14,654 nt of DNA from an uncultured Collinsella sp. (GCA_900542635.1 UQOJ01000051.1:1-14654); one strand, 5' to 3'; counted from the stretch's first letter, positions 1 to 6,662 are shown. Notes: generated from the sequence alone by a model not told the origin. Made by a program: numbers and translations.

Positions 1-22
1 GCGGATTGGGTCATATGAGCGA

Positions 23-121
23 AAACCCGCCAGAGCGAGCAAGGTGCCTTGAAACAAGGCGGCATTGACCTTCTGGTCATGCCGCCGCAGTTGAAAGGCA
101 GATTGCCGCTCTGGCGGGTTT
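23..121. repeat. Nested inverted-repeat element downstream of lacC
   Basis: Two perfect 15-bp arms (AAACCCGCCAGAGCG at 23-37 and its reverse complement at 107-121) enclose about 69 bases. Inside is a second hairpin, GGCGGCAT-T-GACC (58-70), loop TTCT, GGTC-ATGCCGCC (75-86). A small stem GCCTTG-AAA-CAAGGC at 46-60 overlaps it, and GGCA-GAT-TGCC lies at 97-107. No open reading frame explains this stretch. On the minus strand the outer arm ends in GGGTTTT, so it could end lac transcription, but the large loop is not that of a simple terminator. A REP/MITE-like element or a structured RNA fits as well. The inverted repeats are visible; the function is unknown. Confidence 0.55.
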
Positions 122-135
122 GCAGCGTCGACCGG

Positions 136-159
136 TCCGCCGTTCGGTAGAACGGCGGA
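136..159. other. Perfect hairpin with GGTA loop, between lacC and the nested repeat
   Basis: TCCGCCGTTC (136-145), loop GGTA, GAACGGCGGA (150-159): a 10-bp perfect stem. The next hairpin (182-209) has the same four-base loop on an unrelated stem. There is no T-run on either side, so a Rho-independent terminator is not well supported on its own. Confidence 0.5.
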
Positions 160-181
160 ACCTGAGGTGCAGTGTCGAGCC

Positions 182-209
182 GTTACGCGGTTTGGTAAAA
201 CCGCGTAAC
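182..209 (-). terminator. Hairpin directly after the lacC stop, possible terminator or mRNA 3' stabiliser
   Basis: GTTACGCGGTTT (182-193), loop GGTA, AAACCGCGTAAC (198-209): a perfect 12-bp stem starting two bases past the lacC stop codon (TAG, complement of 211-213). It is placed where the lac operon transcript would end. It is not followed by a U-tract on the minus strand, so termination would be non-canonical; protection from 3' exonucleases is an alternative. Confidence 0.4.
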
Positions 210-210
210 C

Positions 211-1146
211 CTACAGTTCAGTCACGACAACGCTGTTGTAGACCTCGTCCCAGCGATCCATGACCAGGTGGCCGGTCTTGGGATCCATGGCGTTGAGCTT
301 GCCGCAGGTATTGGCGGTCTTGAGCACCGTGACGTCGTCGGCACCAGCTGCAATGGCATGCGCAAAGCCGGCGATGGTCGAGTCGCCGGAACCCGTCGCG
401 TTCACAGCTTCAATCGCGGGAGTCTTGGCGCGGAACGCACGGCCCTCATGGAAGCCCACCGAACCGGCGGCGCCCATCGAGACGACAACCCAGGGAATAC
501 CAGCAAAGCGGCCATCAGCGGCAAGCGCCTCGCGCAGGGCATCGACATCATCGGTCGTAAAGGACGTACCCAGCAGGCCGTTAATCTCGGTCAGGTTGGG
601 CTTTACGAGCTCAGGCTTAGCGTCGGACTCCAGCGCGGCCTCCAGCGATGCACCCGAGGTGTCGAGCAGCACCTTGGCGCCCGCCTCCTCGGCGATCTTG
701 ACGAGCTCGGCATAGTAGCCGGCATCGACGCCGCGCGGCAGCGAGCCCGAAAGCGTCACAACGTCTGCCTTCGCTGCAAGCTCGGCGAACTTGGCCGTAA
801 AGGCCTCGAGCTCGGCCGGGGCGATCTGCGGGCCGCTCTCCAGCAGCTCGGTCTGATTGCCCTCGTGCAGAATATTCAGGCAAATGCGCGTCTCACCGGC
901 GATGGGCACAAAGTCGTTCTTGACGCCGTCGGCATCCATAAGCTCGGCCATATAGGCACCCATGTGGCCGCCGAGCAGACCGGTCGCGAGCACATCGTCG
1001 CCCAACTGCAGCAGCACACGGCTCACGTTGAGGCCCTTGCCGCCAGCGGTCTTTTCGGGCGTCACACGGTTAACATCGTCGATGATCAGCTTATCGAGCT
1101 GATAGCGCGTATCAATCGACGGGTTCATGGTAACGGTCAGAATCAT
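211..1146 (-). CDS. lacC: Tagatose-6-phosphate kinase LacC (PfkB family)
   Basis: 311 aa, the usual LacC length of about 310. It phosphorylates tagatose-6-phosphate with ATP to tagatose-1,6-bisphosphate in the cytoplasm, the third step after LacG and LacAB. The N-terminus MILTVTMNPSID is typical of the 1-phosphofructokinase/LacC branch. The PfkB sugar-site motif GGKGLN is at residues 35-40. The C-terminal signature NATGSGDSTIAGF holds the expected catalytic Asp255. An upstream in-frame ATG at 1191 would add 15 residues, but the ATG at 1146 has an AGGAG ribosome site six bases before it and matches the family start. It is the last gene of lacA-lacB-lacX-lacC, 56 bases after lacX. The stop is TAG. 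Fructose-1-phosphate kinase (FruK) is the main alternative; the lacAB context decides for LacC. Confidence 0.9.
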   Translation of the reverse strand: MILTVTMNPSIDTRYQLDKLIIDDVNRVTPEKTAGGKGLNVSRVLLQLGDDVLATGLLGGHMGAYMAELMDADGVKNDFVPIAGETRICLNILHEGNQTELLESGPQIAPAELEAFTAKFAELAAKADVVTLSGSLPRGVDAGYYAELVKIAEEAGAKVLLDTSGASLEAALESDAKPELVKPNLTEINGLLGTSFTTDDVDALREALAADGRFAGIPWVVVSMGAAGSVGFHEGRAFRAKTPAIEAVNATGSGDSTIAGFAHAIAAGADDVTVLKTANTCGKLNAMDPKTGHLVMDRWDEVYNSVVVTEL

Positions 1147-1202
1147 ATTGAACTCCTGTTTCCGGGGCACGACACGCGCGGCCCCAAGCATACGATAGCT
1201 CG

Positions 1203-2084
1203 TTAAAGGATCTCGATCTCAAAGCCGCGGGTAACGGTCTCCCCCGGCTTGGCCACCAGGCAGCCGCGCTTGTGCTCCAGAATATCGTCCTCGTCGGAGC
1301 AGGTGGACAGGCCGCCCCACGGTTCCACGGCCACAAAGTCACCCTCGGGCTTGCTCCACACAATCAGGTACGGCATATCGGGAAACGTCAGGCGCACGCC
1401 CTTGTCCTCGGTCTTCTTGGTCAGCGTAACCACGCGGCTCTCGAGCACGTCAAAGATGGTCTCCGCGAAGTCAAAGAGTTCGTGGGTCAGCGGCAGGTCA
1501 TGGCCAACCATCGGGTTCTTGCTGCGATGCTCAACATCAATCAGGCCCGTCGAGGGAACGGCAGTACAGAGCTCGGCGGCCTCGCGCTGCTCAAAACGGA
1601 GCTCATAGTCGTCATAGGACTCGCCCTCGTCAAGCGGGCACTTAAAGCCAGGGTGACCGCCCACAAAGAACGGCATGTCCTCGGTGCCCTCATTGGTCAC
1701 CTCGTACGACACGGCCACCTTTTCCGCATCGATCGTGTAACGAGCAACGATCTTAAACGGATACGGGTACTGCTCGAGCAACTCGGCATGGTCGGCAGAG
1801 CTTAGGCTCAGCCCGACCATGTTGTCGCCCTGCTCCTCGAGCTTCCACTCCTGTTTGCGAGCAAAGCCGTGACGGGCAAGCTTGACCTCGTGGCCGCCCA
1901 TAGTCATTGCGTGACCATCTCGAAGGCCGCCGCAGATCGGGAAACAAATGGGTGCCTGGCCCGACCACACCGCCGGGTCGCCCTGCCACAGGTACTCACG
2001 GCCGTTGGCCGCAATAGAAGTGAACGATCCGCCAGCCGTGCTCAGTGCCACGCGGATAGAACCGTTATCAAGAACAAACTCCAT
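1203..2084 (-). CDS. lacX: LacX-like aldose 1-epimerase (galactose mutarotase-like)
   Basis: 293 aa. It is recognisable as the aldose 1-epimerase superfamily by RHGFAR (His72), the catalytic-His motif VGGHPGF (His144) and the catalytic-Glu motif VAVEPWGG (Glu254). The overall pattern resembles LacX of lactococcal lac operons and related mutarotase-like proteins. The probable role is interconversion of alpha and beta anomers of galactose, glucose or their 6-phosphates released by LacG; which sugar is used cannot be seen. The start ATG at 2084 follows an AAGGGAAGG stretch by five bases. An upstream ATG at 2117 would add 11 basic residues and looks unlikely. It lies between lacB and lacC, all on the minus strand with short gaps. 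The stop is TAA. No signal peptide, so cytoplasmic. Confidence 0.82.
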   Translation of the reverse strand: MEFVLDNGSIRVALSTAGGSFTSIAANGREYLWQGDPAVWSGQAPICFPICGGLRDGHAMTMGGHEVKLARHGFARKQEWKLEEQGDNMVGLSLSSADHAELLEQYPYPFKIVARYTIDAEKVAVSYEVTNEGTEDMPFFVGGHPGFKCPLDEGESYDDYELRFEQREAAELCTAVPSTGLIDVEHRSKNPMVGHDLPLTHELFDFAETIFDVLESRVVTLTKKTEDKGVRLTFPDMPYLIVWSKPEGDFVAVEPWGGLSTCSDEDDILEHKRGCLVAKPGETVTRGFEIEIL

Positions 2085-2203
2085 AGGAGCCTTCCCTTTC
2101 TTACGACAGCCCGCCAAGTCAGTGGGGCTGATAGCAAACCGGCCCGCGCCCCATCACAGAAACGCGAGCCGTCAACGGACTAGTTAATTACGCCGGATAC
2201 CCG

Positions 2204-2728
2204 CTAATCGTGGTATTCGCCGCGGTCCCACTTCTCGAGGAACTCGTCAAAGAAGTGCGGGTCAGCCTGAGCCTCGGCGTCGGCCTTATTGCAGGCATCG
2301 ATCTTGGCAATCAGGGCATCGTGCTCGGGGGTCTTCTCGTAGGGCTCCTCCAGGAAGGCAAGCATGATATCGGCCATCAGGAACTCGCCGGTGATCTTGC
2401 CGCCAAAGCCCACGATGTTGGCGTTGAGCTCGCGACGGGCATACAGGGCAGAGGTCATGTCGCGAACCAGGGCGCAGCGGGCGCCGGGAACCTTGTTGAC
2501 GGCGTTGGTGATGCCGATGCCGGTGCCGCAAAGGGCCACGCCAAAGTCGGCCTTGCCGCTGGCAACAGCCTCGCCCACGGCCTTACCGTAGATGGGGTAG
2601 TGCGTACGGGTGTGGCTGTAGGTGCCGCAGTCGAGCACCTTGTAGCCAGCCTGCTCCAGGCGGTCGGCCAGATAGATCTTCTCGTCCGTAACGATATGGT
2701 CGCAACCGATTGCGATGGTCTTCTTCAT
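2204..2728 (-). CDS. lacB: Galactose-6-phosphate isomerase subunit LacB
   Basis: 174 aa (LacB is usually about 171), of the RpiB/LacAB family. With LacA it forms the isomerase converting galactose-6-phosphate to tagatose-6-phosphate. The N-terminus MKKTIAIGCDHIVTDEK is typical, with Asp10-His11 of the sugar-phosphate pocket. ALCGTGIGI at 65-73 contains the catalytic Cys67 and the glycine-rich phosphate loop. RDMTSALYARRELNANIVGFGG is the conserved second half. Ribose-5-phosphate isomerase B is the family alternative, but the length, the C-terminal extension and the adjacent lacA point to LacB. An AAAGGA ribosome site lies eight bases before the ATG. It follows lacA by 63 bases. The stop is TAG. 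Confidence 0.93.
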   Translation of the reverse strand: MKKTIAIGCDHIVTDEKIYLADRLEQAGYKVLDCGTYSHTRTHYPIYGKAVGEAVASGKADFGVALCGTGIGITNAVNKVPGARCALVRDMTSALYARRELNANIVGFGGKITGEFLMADIMLAFLEEPYEKTPEHDALIAKIDACNKADAEAQADPHFFDEFLEKWDRGEYHD

Positions 2729-2791
2729 CAGAACGTCCTTTCGTCTGAATTCACAAGTTGAGGTAGAAGTTCGAGTTCTCGGTGGCTCTCG

Positions 2792-3220
2792 TTAGGCCAT
2801 CTTGTTGAGCATGTCGACACGAATCTGGTGACGGCCGCCGGCGTACTGGGCGCGCAGGAACTCGCGGGCGATCTTCTTGGCGACCTCGGTGCCCACAACG
2901 CCCGGGCCCATGGTGACCATGCGCGAGCCGTTGTGCTCGCGGGTCATGTAGGCGGAACGCTCGTCGGAAATGTTGGCGACGACCATGCCCTTAATCTTGA
3001 CGGCGGCCATATAGGAGCCGACGCCGTACTTATCGAATGCGAAGCCCTGGGAATCCTTGTGCTCCAGCAGGTCCTTGGCAACGGCGGTCGCGGAATCGAC
3101 AAAGTCCGCGGCAGGGGTCTCGGAATAGTCGACGACCTCGTGACCGTCGGCGATGAGCATCTCCTTGATGGACTCCTTCATCGACATACCGTCGGCATCG
3201 GAAGCGATTACAACCCTCAT
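2792..3220 (-). CDS. lacA: Galactose-6-phosphate isomerase subunit LacA
   Basis: 142 aa, the usual LacA length of about 141. It is the partner of LacB in the heteromeric galactose-6-phosphate isomerase. It shares the RpiB-like fold (MRVVIASDADG at the start, then KIKGMVVANISDERSAYMTREHNGSRMVTMG) but has FDKYGVGSYMA where LacB has the catalytic Cys loop. That is the normal difference: LacA lacks the catalytic cysteine and completes the shared active site. A strong AAGGAGG lies six bases before the ATG. It is the first gene of lacA-lacB-lacX-lacC and has a long AT-rich upstream region with palindromes (3313-3400). The stop is TAA. Confidence 0.92.
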   Translation of the reverse strand: MRVVIASDADGMSMKESIKEMLIADGHEVVDYSETPAADFVDSATAVAKDLLEHKDSQGFAFDKYGVGSYMAAVKIKGMVVANISDERSAYMTREHNGSRMVTMGPGVVGTEVAKKIAREFLRAQYAGGRHQIRVDMLNKMA

Positions 3221-3312
3221 GACATCCTCCTTGAGAGATACGCAGGTGCGTAGTTTCTGTTTGGAAGTGTTGAATCGCGTTCAGGTCCGGGCATCTGAAT
3301 GTGCGGTTCTTC

Positions 3313-3400
3313 ACTGTTCATGTTTATTTGAACACATTCGAACATCAACTGCAAGAATTATTTGTTTATCTTTGTTCTTTTTTGAACAAATACCGTTTAC
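3313..3400. promoter_or_regulatory. AT-rich lacA upstream region with TGTTC palindromes
   Basis: The gap 3221-3527 holds the lacA leader and promoter and, at its far end, the terminator of the membrane gene. Within it TTTGTTC-TTTTTT-GAACAAA (3371-3390) is a perfect 7-bp inverted repeat. TGTTCA-N8-TGAACA lies at 3315-3334, with an extra CGAACA nearby at 3339-3344. Reading on the plus strand from 3361, TTTGTTTATC, TTTGTTCTTT and TTTGAACAAA recur every ten bases, about one helical turn. A possible minus-strand promoter is TTGCAG (3354-3349), 17 bases, TCAAAT; this is weak. T-rich TGTTT-like repeats are typical of DeoR-family LacR sites in other lac operons, so such a regulator is suspected, but none is encoded in the window. 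The LacI-type operators near lacE and lacG2 are absent here. Confidence 0.5.
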
Positions 3401-3460
3401 GGATGATTGCCGACCGTCTGGACCCGGCGCGGACGTAGCGACCGCGTATTCAACAAACAA

Positions 3461-3493
3461 AAGGGCGGCCGAGAACGTGTCTCGGCCGCCCTT
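3461..3493 (-). terminator. Rho-independent terminator after the membrane-protein gene
   Basis: AAGGGCGGCCGAGA (3461-3474), five-base loop, TCTCGGCCGCCCTT (3480-3493): a 14-bp perfect stem. On the minus strand it is followed by TTTTGTTTGTT. It lies 34 bases past the stop of the gene at 3528-4541, insulating lacA from upstream transcription. In the plus direction the tail CTTCTT is a poorer U-tract. Confidence 0.85.
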
Positions 3494-3527
3494 CTTACAG
3501 TTGATCTTCCAAAGAACGCTTTGCCGC

Positions 3528-4541
3528 CTACTCAGACTGCCTGCCCTTCTTGGCGTGCTTGGACGGAGCACTCAGAAAGCGGCCCGTCAAATAGTTCGCC
3601 GGGCCGGAAATATCAATCCCCAGTAGCGTGTGTCCCAGCCATAGAAACGCCGCGAGCACCAGCAGCGGGATAACGCACGAGGTCACGATCATCACAATGA
3701 CGCCTTCGATGAGATCGGTCACTTGCTGCACAATTTCATCGGTCATCTGCTTGGCGCCGCTGGTCACCGACGTGACGAGGCCCGAGGCACCGTCGGCAAG
3801 CTGCTCGAGCACGCTCTTGGACTCTGCGGACTCGGTCTTTTTCTTGCTTGTTTTGGAGCTATCGCTATCTGCCGCACTCGCAGCGTCGGCCGCCTTTTGC
3901 TCGGCCGCCTCGATGCTAACGCGATACGTTTCGTCGACCTTCTGCGACACCCAAACGCTTGCAGGCACCAACGCCATGCCAATTATGGCGACCACCAGCA
4001 CACGCGTTGCCACGCGGCGAATGACCGCGCTCGTGCTCCAGCGTCCGTGAATGCCAAGCGACACCGCGAAGAGTACGAGCGAGAACGGAATCAGGATGCC
4101 CAGCCCGACCGACCATAAAATGGTCAGCAGATATTTTTCGAGGTAGAGCACGGCAAGCACGATACCCAAGTTTCCCGAAAGCTGCGCGAGCTGCTCGGCA
4201 ACTGGCGTTCCCGTATCGCCCGGCAGCGCAGTTATACCCGCAGATAGGGCGACGCACGAGGTCGTGAGCGCCAAAACGTTGCCCTTCTTTTGATCGATGA
4301 CCTCGATGGTGGAGTCCCAAGTCTTGGTATCGGCGAAATGCGGACGAGCTACAAAGCCCGACAGCAGCGCCAGTACCACGAGCGCAACGATAAAGCCAAT
4401 CTGCAGCTTTTTGTTTGCGCACACGACATCGGACAGGCTGGGCTGCAGCTCGGTTACCGTCGTATGCTCGGTTATCTGGACAGGACGCCCATGAGCCATC
4501 TCGTGCGCATCTGTCTTTTGAATCAATCCGTTGTCCGGCAT
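3528..4541 (-). CDS. Membrane protein of unknown function
   Basis: 337 aa; I do not recognise the family. Visible features: a soluble, polar N-terminus (1-44); a clear transmembrane segment at 46-64; weaker hydrophobic stretches around 88-107 and 122-137; strong ones at 139-163 and 179-198; an Ala/Ser/Lys/Glu-rich, probably helical region (212-246) followed by an amphipathic stretch (244-278); a final strong transmembrane segment at 279-303; and a basic C-terminal tail. The segment 70-87 (DTKTWDSTIEVIDQKKGN) could face outside. There is no signal-peptide cleavage motif or catalytic motif. The ATG at 4541 has AGGAGGT about six bases before it. It has its own terminator (3461-3493) and is separated from lacF by repeats and lacF's terminator, so it seems to be an independent unit between lac genes. 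The stop is TAG. A role in sugar uptake is not supported. Confidence 0.75.
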   Translation of the reverse strand: MPDNGLIQKTDAHEMAHGRPVQITEHTTVTELQPSLSDVVCANKKLQIGFIVALVVLALLSGFVARPHFADTKTWDSTIEVIDQKKGNVLALTTSCVALSAGITALPGDTGTPVAEQLAQLSGNLGIVLAVLYLEKYLLTILWSVGLGILIPFSLVLFAVSLGIHGRWSTSAVIRRVATRVLVVAIIGMALVPASVWVSQKVDETYRVSIEAAEQKAADAASAADSDSSKTSKKKTESAESKSVLEQLADGASGLVTSVTSGAKQMTDEIVQQVTDLIEGVIVMIVTSCVIPLLVLAAFLWLGHTLLGIDISGPANYLTGRFLSAPSKHAKKGRQSE

Positions 4542-4630
4542 TTGGACACCTCCTCATTCCGGCCTGCATTGCGGATGGAAGTATACCCACCCATCGAAAA
4601 ACCGAACGGGAGGGCGTGCAGAAGCTCCAA

Positions 4631-4678
4631 GACTGCCCCCAACGACTAGTCGTTTAAGAACGTCCCCAATGACTGTCT
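4631..4678. repeat. REP-like repeat with 14-bp palindrome and CCCCAAYGACT direct repeats
   Basis: AACGACTAGTCGTT (4641-4654) is a perfect palindrome. CCCCAACGACT (4637-4647) and CCCCAATGACT (4664-4674) are direct repeats 27 bases apart. It lies in the 285-base gap between the membrane gene and lacF, just before the long inverted repeat at 4686-4752. It resembles short intergenic REP-type elements mobilised by REP-associated transposases, but no transposase is present. The repeats are seen; the classification is inferred. Confidence 0.45.
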
Positions 4679-4685
4679 CGGGATG

Positions 4686-4752
4686 AGTTGCGGTGGAATA
4701 GGGATTGTTTTGCGCCCGCCGGCCCCTATTCAGTCCCTATTTCACCGCAACT
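4686..4752 (+). repeat. 22-bp imperfect inverted repeat (long hairpin)
   Basis: AGTTGCGGTGGAATAGGG and the next four bases (4686-4707) pair with 4731-4752, which ends ATTTCACCGCAACT. 20 of 22 positions pair. In a plus-strand RNA the two exceptions become G-U pairs; in a minus-strand RNA they would be C-A mismatches. The fold is therefore better for plus-strand RNA, although the neighbouring genes read the other way. The 23-base loop and right arm contain CCCTATT twice (4724-4730 and 4735-4741). There is no open reading frame. It is probably the same repeat element as the palindrome just to its left. Confidence 0.5.
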
Positions 4753-4765
4753 TGGAGGAGGACAG

Positions 4766-4799
4766 AAAAAGCCCTGCCGCGGGTAGCGGCAGAGCTTTT
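4766..4799 (-). terminator. Rho-independent terminator of lacF
   Basis: On the minus strand AAAAGCTCTGCCGC, loop TACCC, GCGGCAGGGCTTTTT: a 14-bp stem with one U-G pair, closing in a run of five T. It lies 27 bases after the lacF stop. The A/T ends make it partly bidirectional. Confidence 0.82.
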
Positions 4800-4826
4800 G
4801 GAAGGGGACTTGGTTGTGAGGGCTCG

Positions 4827-5165
4827 TTAGGCGAGCTTGGCCTCGAGCTCGGCGATGCGCTTGTAGGCATCGATGGTAAAGCGGGTCTGCTTCTCCAGGA
4901 TCATAGTGGTCATGAGGGTGTCCTGAGCGTGAGCCATGATGAAGGTCATCTCCATCTCGCCACCGCCGGCCTCCTGCGAAAGCAGTTTGGTCTGCGTGTC
5001 GTGGGCACCGATGAGCGCATCGCTGGCATCCTTGTGCAGCTGTTCGGCCTTCTCAAAGTCACCCTCGCGAGCAGCATCGAGCGCTGCAAGCAGATCGGTC
5101 TGGGCGTCACCTGCGTATGCGACGATCTCGAATCCAACCATCGAGATTTCTTCTTTGGTTGCCAT
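4827..5165 (-). CDS. lacF: PTS lactose/cellobiose-type IIA component (LacF)
   Basis: 112 aa, close to the usual 100-115. This cytoplasmic phosphocarrier takes phosphate from HPr on a histidine and passes it to the IIB cysteine of LacE. The sequence is the all-helical PTS IIA (Lac family) pattern: NPxx-like start MVGFEIVAYAGDAQTDLLAALDAAREGDFE, then HDTQTKLLSQEA, then the active-site helix MTFIMAHAQDTLMTTMIL. His79 is the expected phosphorylation site and Asp82 the metal-ligating residue of the trimer. AAGGAA precedes the ATG by about eight bases. It is the only IIA in the window, so it would have to serve LacE and, if intact elsewhere, LacE2. It lies downstream of repressor 1 in the same direction but has its own upstream region and terminator. 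A cellobiose IIA (ChbA/CelC) is hard to exclude from sequence alone; the context favours lactose. Confidence 0.9.
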   Translation of the reverse strand: MATKEEISMVGFEIVAYAGDAQTDLLAALDAAREGDFEKAEQLHKDASDALIGAHDTQTKLLSQEAGGGEMEMTFIMAHAQDTLMTTMILEKQTRFTIDAYKRIAELEAKLA

Positions 5166-5230
5166 ATTGCGTTCCTTTCACATATGAACCAATGGAGAGC
5201 ATCGCGTCCGGGCATACGCGCTGCGTTGTG

Positions 5231-5328
5231 TATGACAGAAACAATAACATTCAAACAAAAAAGAACAGCGCAAAATGCAATTTCGAGCTATGAACGGTTG
5301 CTTTTCAGCCGTGAACGGCTTTTAAGCC
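5231..5328 (-). promoter_or_regulatory. lacF upstream region: promoter candidate and repeated boxes
   Basis: In the 214-base gap between repressor 1 and lacF, the minus strand reads TTGTTT, 17 bases, TCATAC (about 5256-5228), a possible promoter. TGTTCTTTTTTG (minus strand, 5267-5256) is an exact 12-base copy of part of the lacA upstream palindrome at 3373-3384, suggesting a common regulator. Further upstream are GAACGG boxes (5292-5297 and 5313-5318) and GGCTT-TT-AAGCC (5317-5328). No LacI-type operator of the kind near lacE is seen. Confidence 0.4.
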
Positions 5329-5379
5329 AATCCGAACAATATCAAACACAATTATCGGCAACCCAAACAGGTCCGCACC

Positions 5380-6384
5380 CTAGCGTACATCGCGCACCGT
5401 ATCGCCCTCGACGAGCTCGCCCGGAAACAGCCTGTGCTCCACACCGGGCGCAACGCCCTCGGCGCCGGCAATCTTGTCGACCGCCCACATGCCGACGCGC
5501 TTGTTGTCAAAGCGCACCGTGGTCAGGCGACGGTCGGGCACGATATCGCCCAGGCTGTCATCAACACCCACCACGCTCACGTCCTCGGGCACACGCCTTC
5601 CGCACGACTCGAGCCCGCGAATGCAGCCGTAGGCCATGGCATCGTTGGAAGCATAAATGGCCGTACAGGTCGGATCTTCCGCCAGAGCCTGACCGGCAGC
5701 ATATCCGCTCTGTGCCGTCCAATCCCCACGGACGAGTCGCGGCGGTTCAATACCATGCGCGCGCAATGTCTCGCGCCAGCCTTCCTCGCGCCGCATGCCC
5801 GAAAGCGAGCGCTCGGGACACGAGATAAAATGCACGGTTTTGTGCCCCCGCCCCAGCAAGTACTCGACCACCTGGCGCGAGCAATCGAACTGGTCGTTAT
5901 CGACCGTTGAACAGAGCGGGTGCTCCAGCATCGTAACGAGCACCGTCTGCATGCCGGGCAGCGGCTCGAAGGTGCCAAAGTCCGCCGGCATGCGATTCAT
6001 GATCACGACCATGCCGTCTACCGGCAGCGCGCTCATACGCGACGATGCGCTCTCGAGGGTATAGGGATGTCCATCTACTTTAGTGAGGGTGATGGCATAG
6101 CCATGTTTGTCGGCCGCGGCGGCAAAGCCCTCCATACGGTCGAGGTTGCCGGTACCGGTAATGTTGAACATGGCGACGCCGACGGTCTTAAACTTGCCAC
6201 GGCGCAGCGATCGACCGGCAAAATTGGGGCGATACCCCAGCTCGCGCATGGCGGCACGCACGCGTTCCTTGGTCTCGGGGCGCACACTGGGCGAATCGTG
6301 CACGGTGCGCGAGACCGTCTGCTCCGAGACGCCCGCGAGGCGCGCCACGTCTTTGACGGATACCGATTTTTTAACAGCGGCCAT
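5380..6384 (-). CDS. LacI-family transcriptional repressor 1
   Basis: 334 aa, standard LacI/GalR length. The N-terminal helix-turn-helix VKDVARLAGVSEQTVSRTVH (10-29) is followed by the hinge motif RPNFAGRSLRRGKFKTVGV and a periplasmic-binding-protein-like effector domain (from about 63). The latter includes NDAMAYGCIRGL and DVSVVGVDDS, typical of the family. The recognition helix begins E21-Q22. The gene is divergent from lacE and has an operator (6400-6415) only 15 bases from its ATG, implying autoregulation, with two more before lacE. The obvious role is repression of lacE-lacG with relief by a sugar or sugar phosphate. The ligand cannot be read from the sequence. The ribosome site is poor (AAAGATCG). 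The stop is TAG. It is clearly paralogous to repressor 2. Confidence 0.92.
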   Translation of the reverse strand: MAAVKKSVSVKDVARLAGVSEQTVSRTVHDSPSVRPETKERVRAAMRELGYRPNFAGRSLRRGKFKTVGVAMFNITGTGNLDRMEGFAAAADKHGYAITLTKVDGHPYTLESASSRMSALPVDGMVVIMNRMPADFGTFEPLPGMQTVLVTMLEHPLCSTVDNDQFDCSRQVVEYLLGRGHKTVHFISCPERSLSGMRREEGWRETLRAHGIEPPRLVRGDWTAQSGYAAGQALAEDPTCTAIYASNDAMAYGCIRGLESCGRRVPEDVSVVGVDDSLGDIVPDRRLTTVRFDNKRVGMWAVDKIAGAEGVAPGVEHRLFPGELVEGDTVRDVR

Positions 6385-6399
6385 AGGTCGATCTTTCTA

Positions 6400-6415
6400 T
6401 GTCAACGATGCCATT
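6400..6415 (+). promoter_or_regulatory. LacI-type operator O1 (repressor 1 side)
   Basis: TGTCAACGATGCCATT. The 14-base core is an imperfect palindrome centred on CG, as for LacI/GalR operators. It lies 15 bases upstream of the repressor 1 start, so it is likely autoregulatory. Confidence 0.65.
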
Positions 6416-6544
6416 GGTGGCACCCTACGCAGTCAAATGAAACGTCTTCAAGTATATCTAACGCCTCCCCCACCATACGCTCACCACCCAAAACCTACCG
6501 TTCACCGACATTTTTGCTTCCCCGAACGGCTTTTGTCGCCCAAA

Positions 6545-6560
6545 TGTTAACGTTGCCATT
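6545..6560 (+). promoter_or_regulatory. LacI-type operator O2
   Basis: TGTTAACGTTGCCATT, the best copy of the set. Its centre is 145 bases from O1 and 120 from O3, so DNA looping between bound dimers is possible. Confidence 0.7.
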
Positions 6561-6662
6561 GTGCAAACACAGAGCCACCGGGCGGCTCAAACGTTTACGC
6601 GTAAGGAATCGACGGTTCGCAGGCACAGGAATCACCGGTTCGCGTCTTTTTTTGTGTCACAA

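Noticed and set aside
268..1206. Plus-strand open frame opposite lacC
   Set aside because: lacC on the minus strand carries the PfkB motifs; the plus frame shows no domain and is Arg/Gly/His-rich.
3371..3390. TTTGTTC-T6-GAACAAA as a terminator
   Set aside because: The stem is short and AT-rich, with the T-run in the loop rather than after the stem. A regulatory site fits better, and a strong terminator lies close by at 3461-3493.
4683..5828. Plus-strand open frame of 381 codons starting in the repeat cluster
   Set aside because: It runs antisense through lacF and repressor 1, starts inside the inverted repeat and is Arg/Pro-rich at its end.
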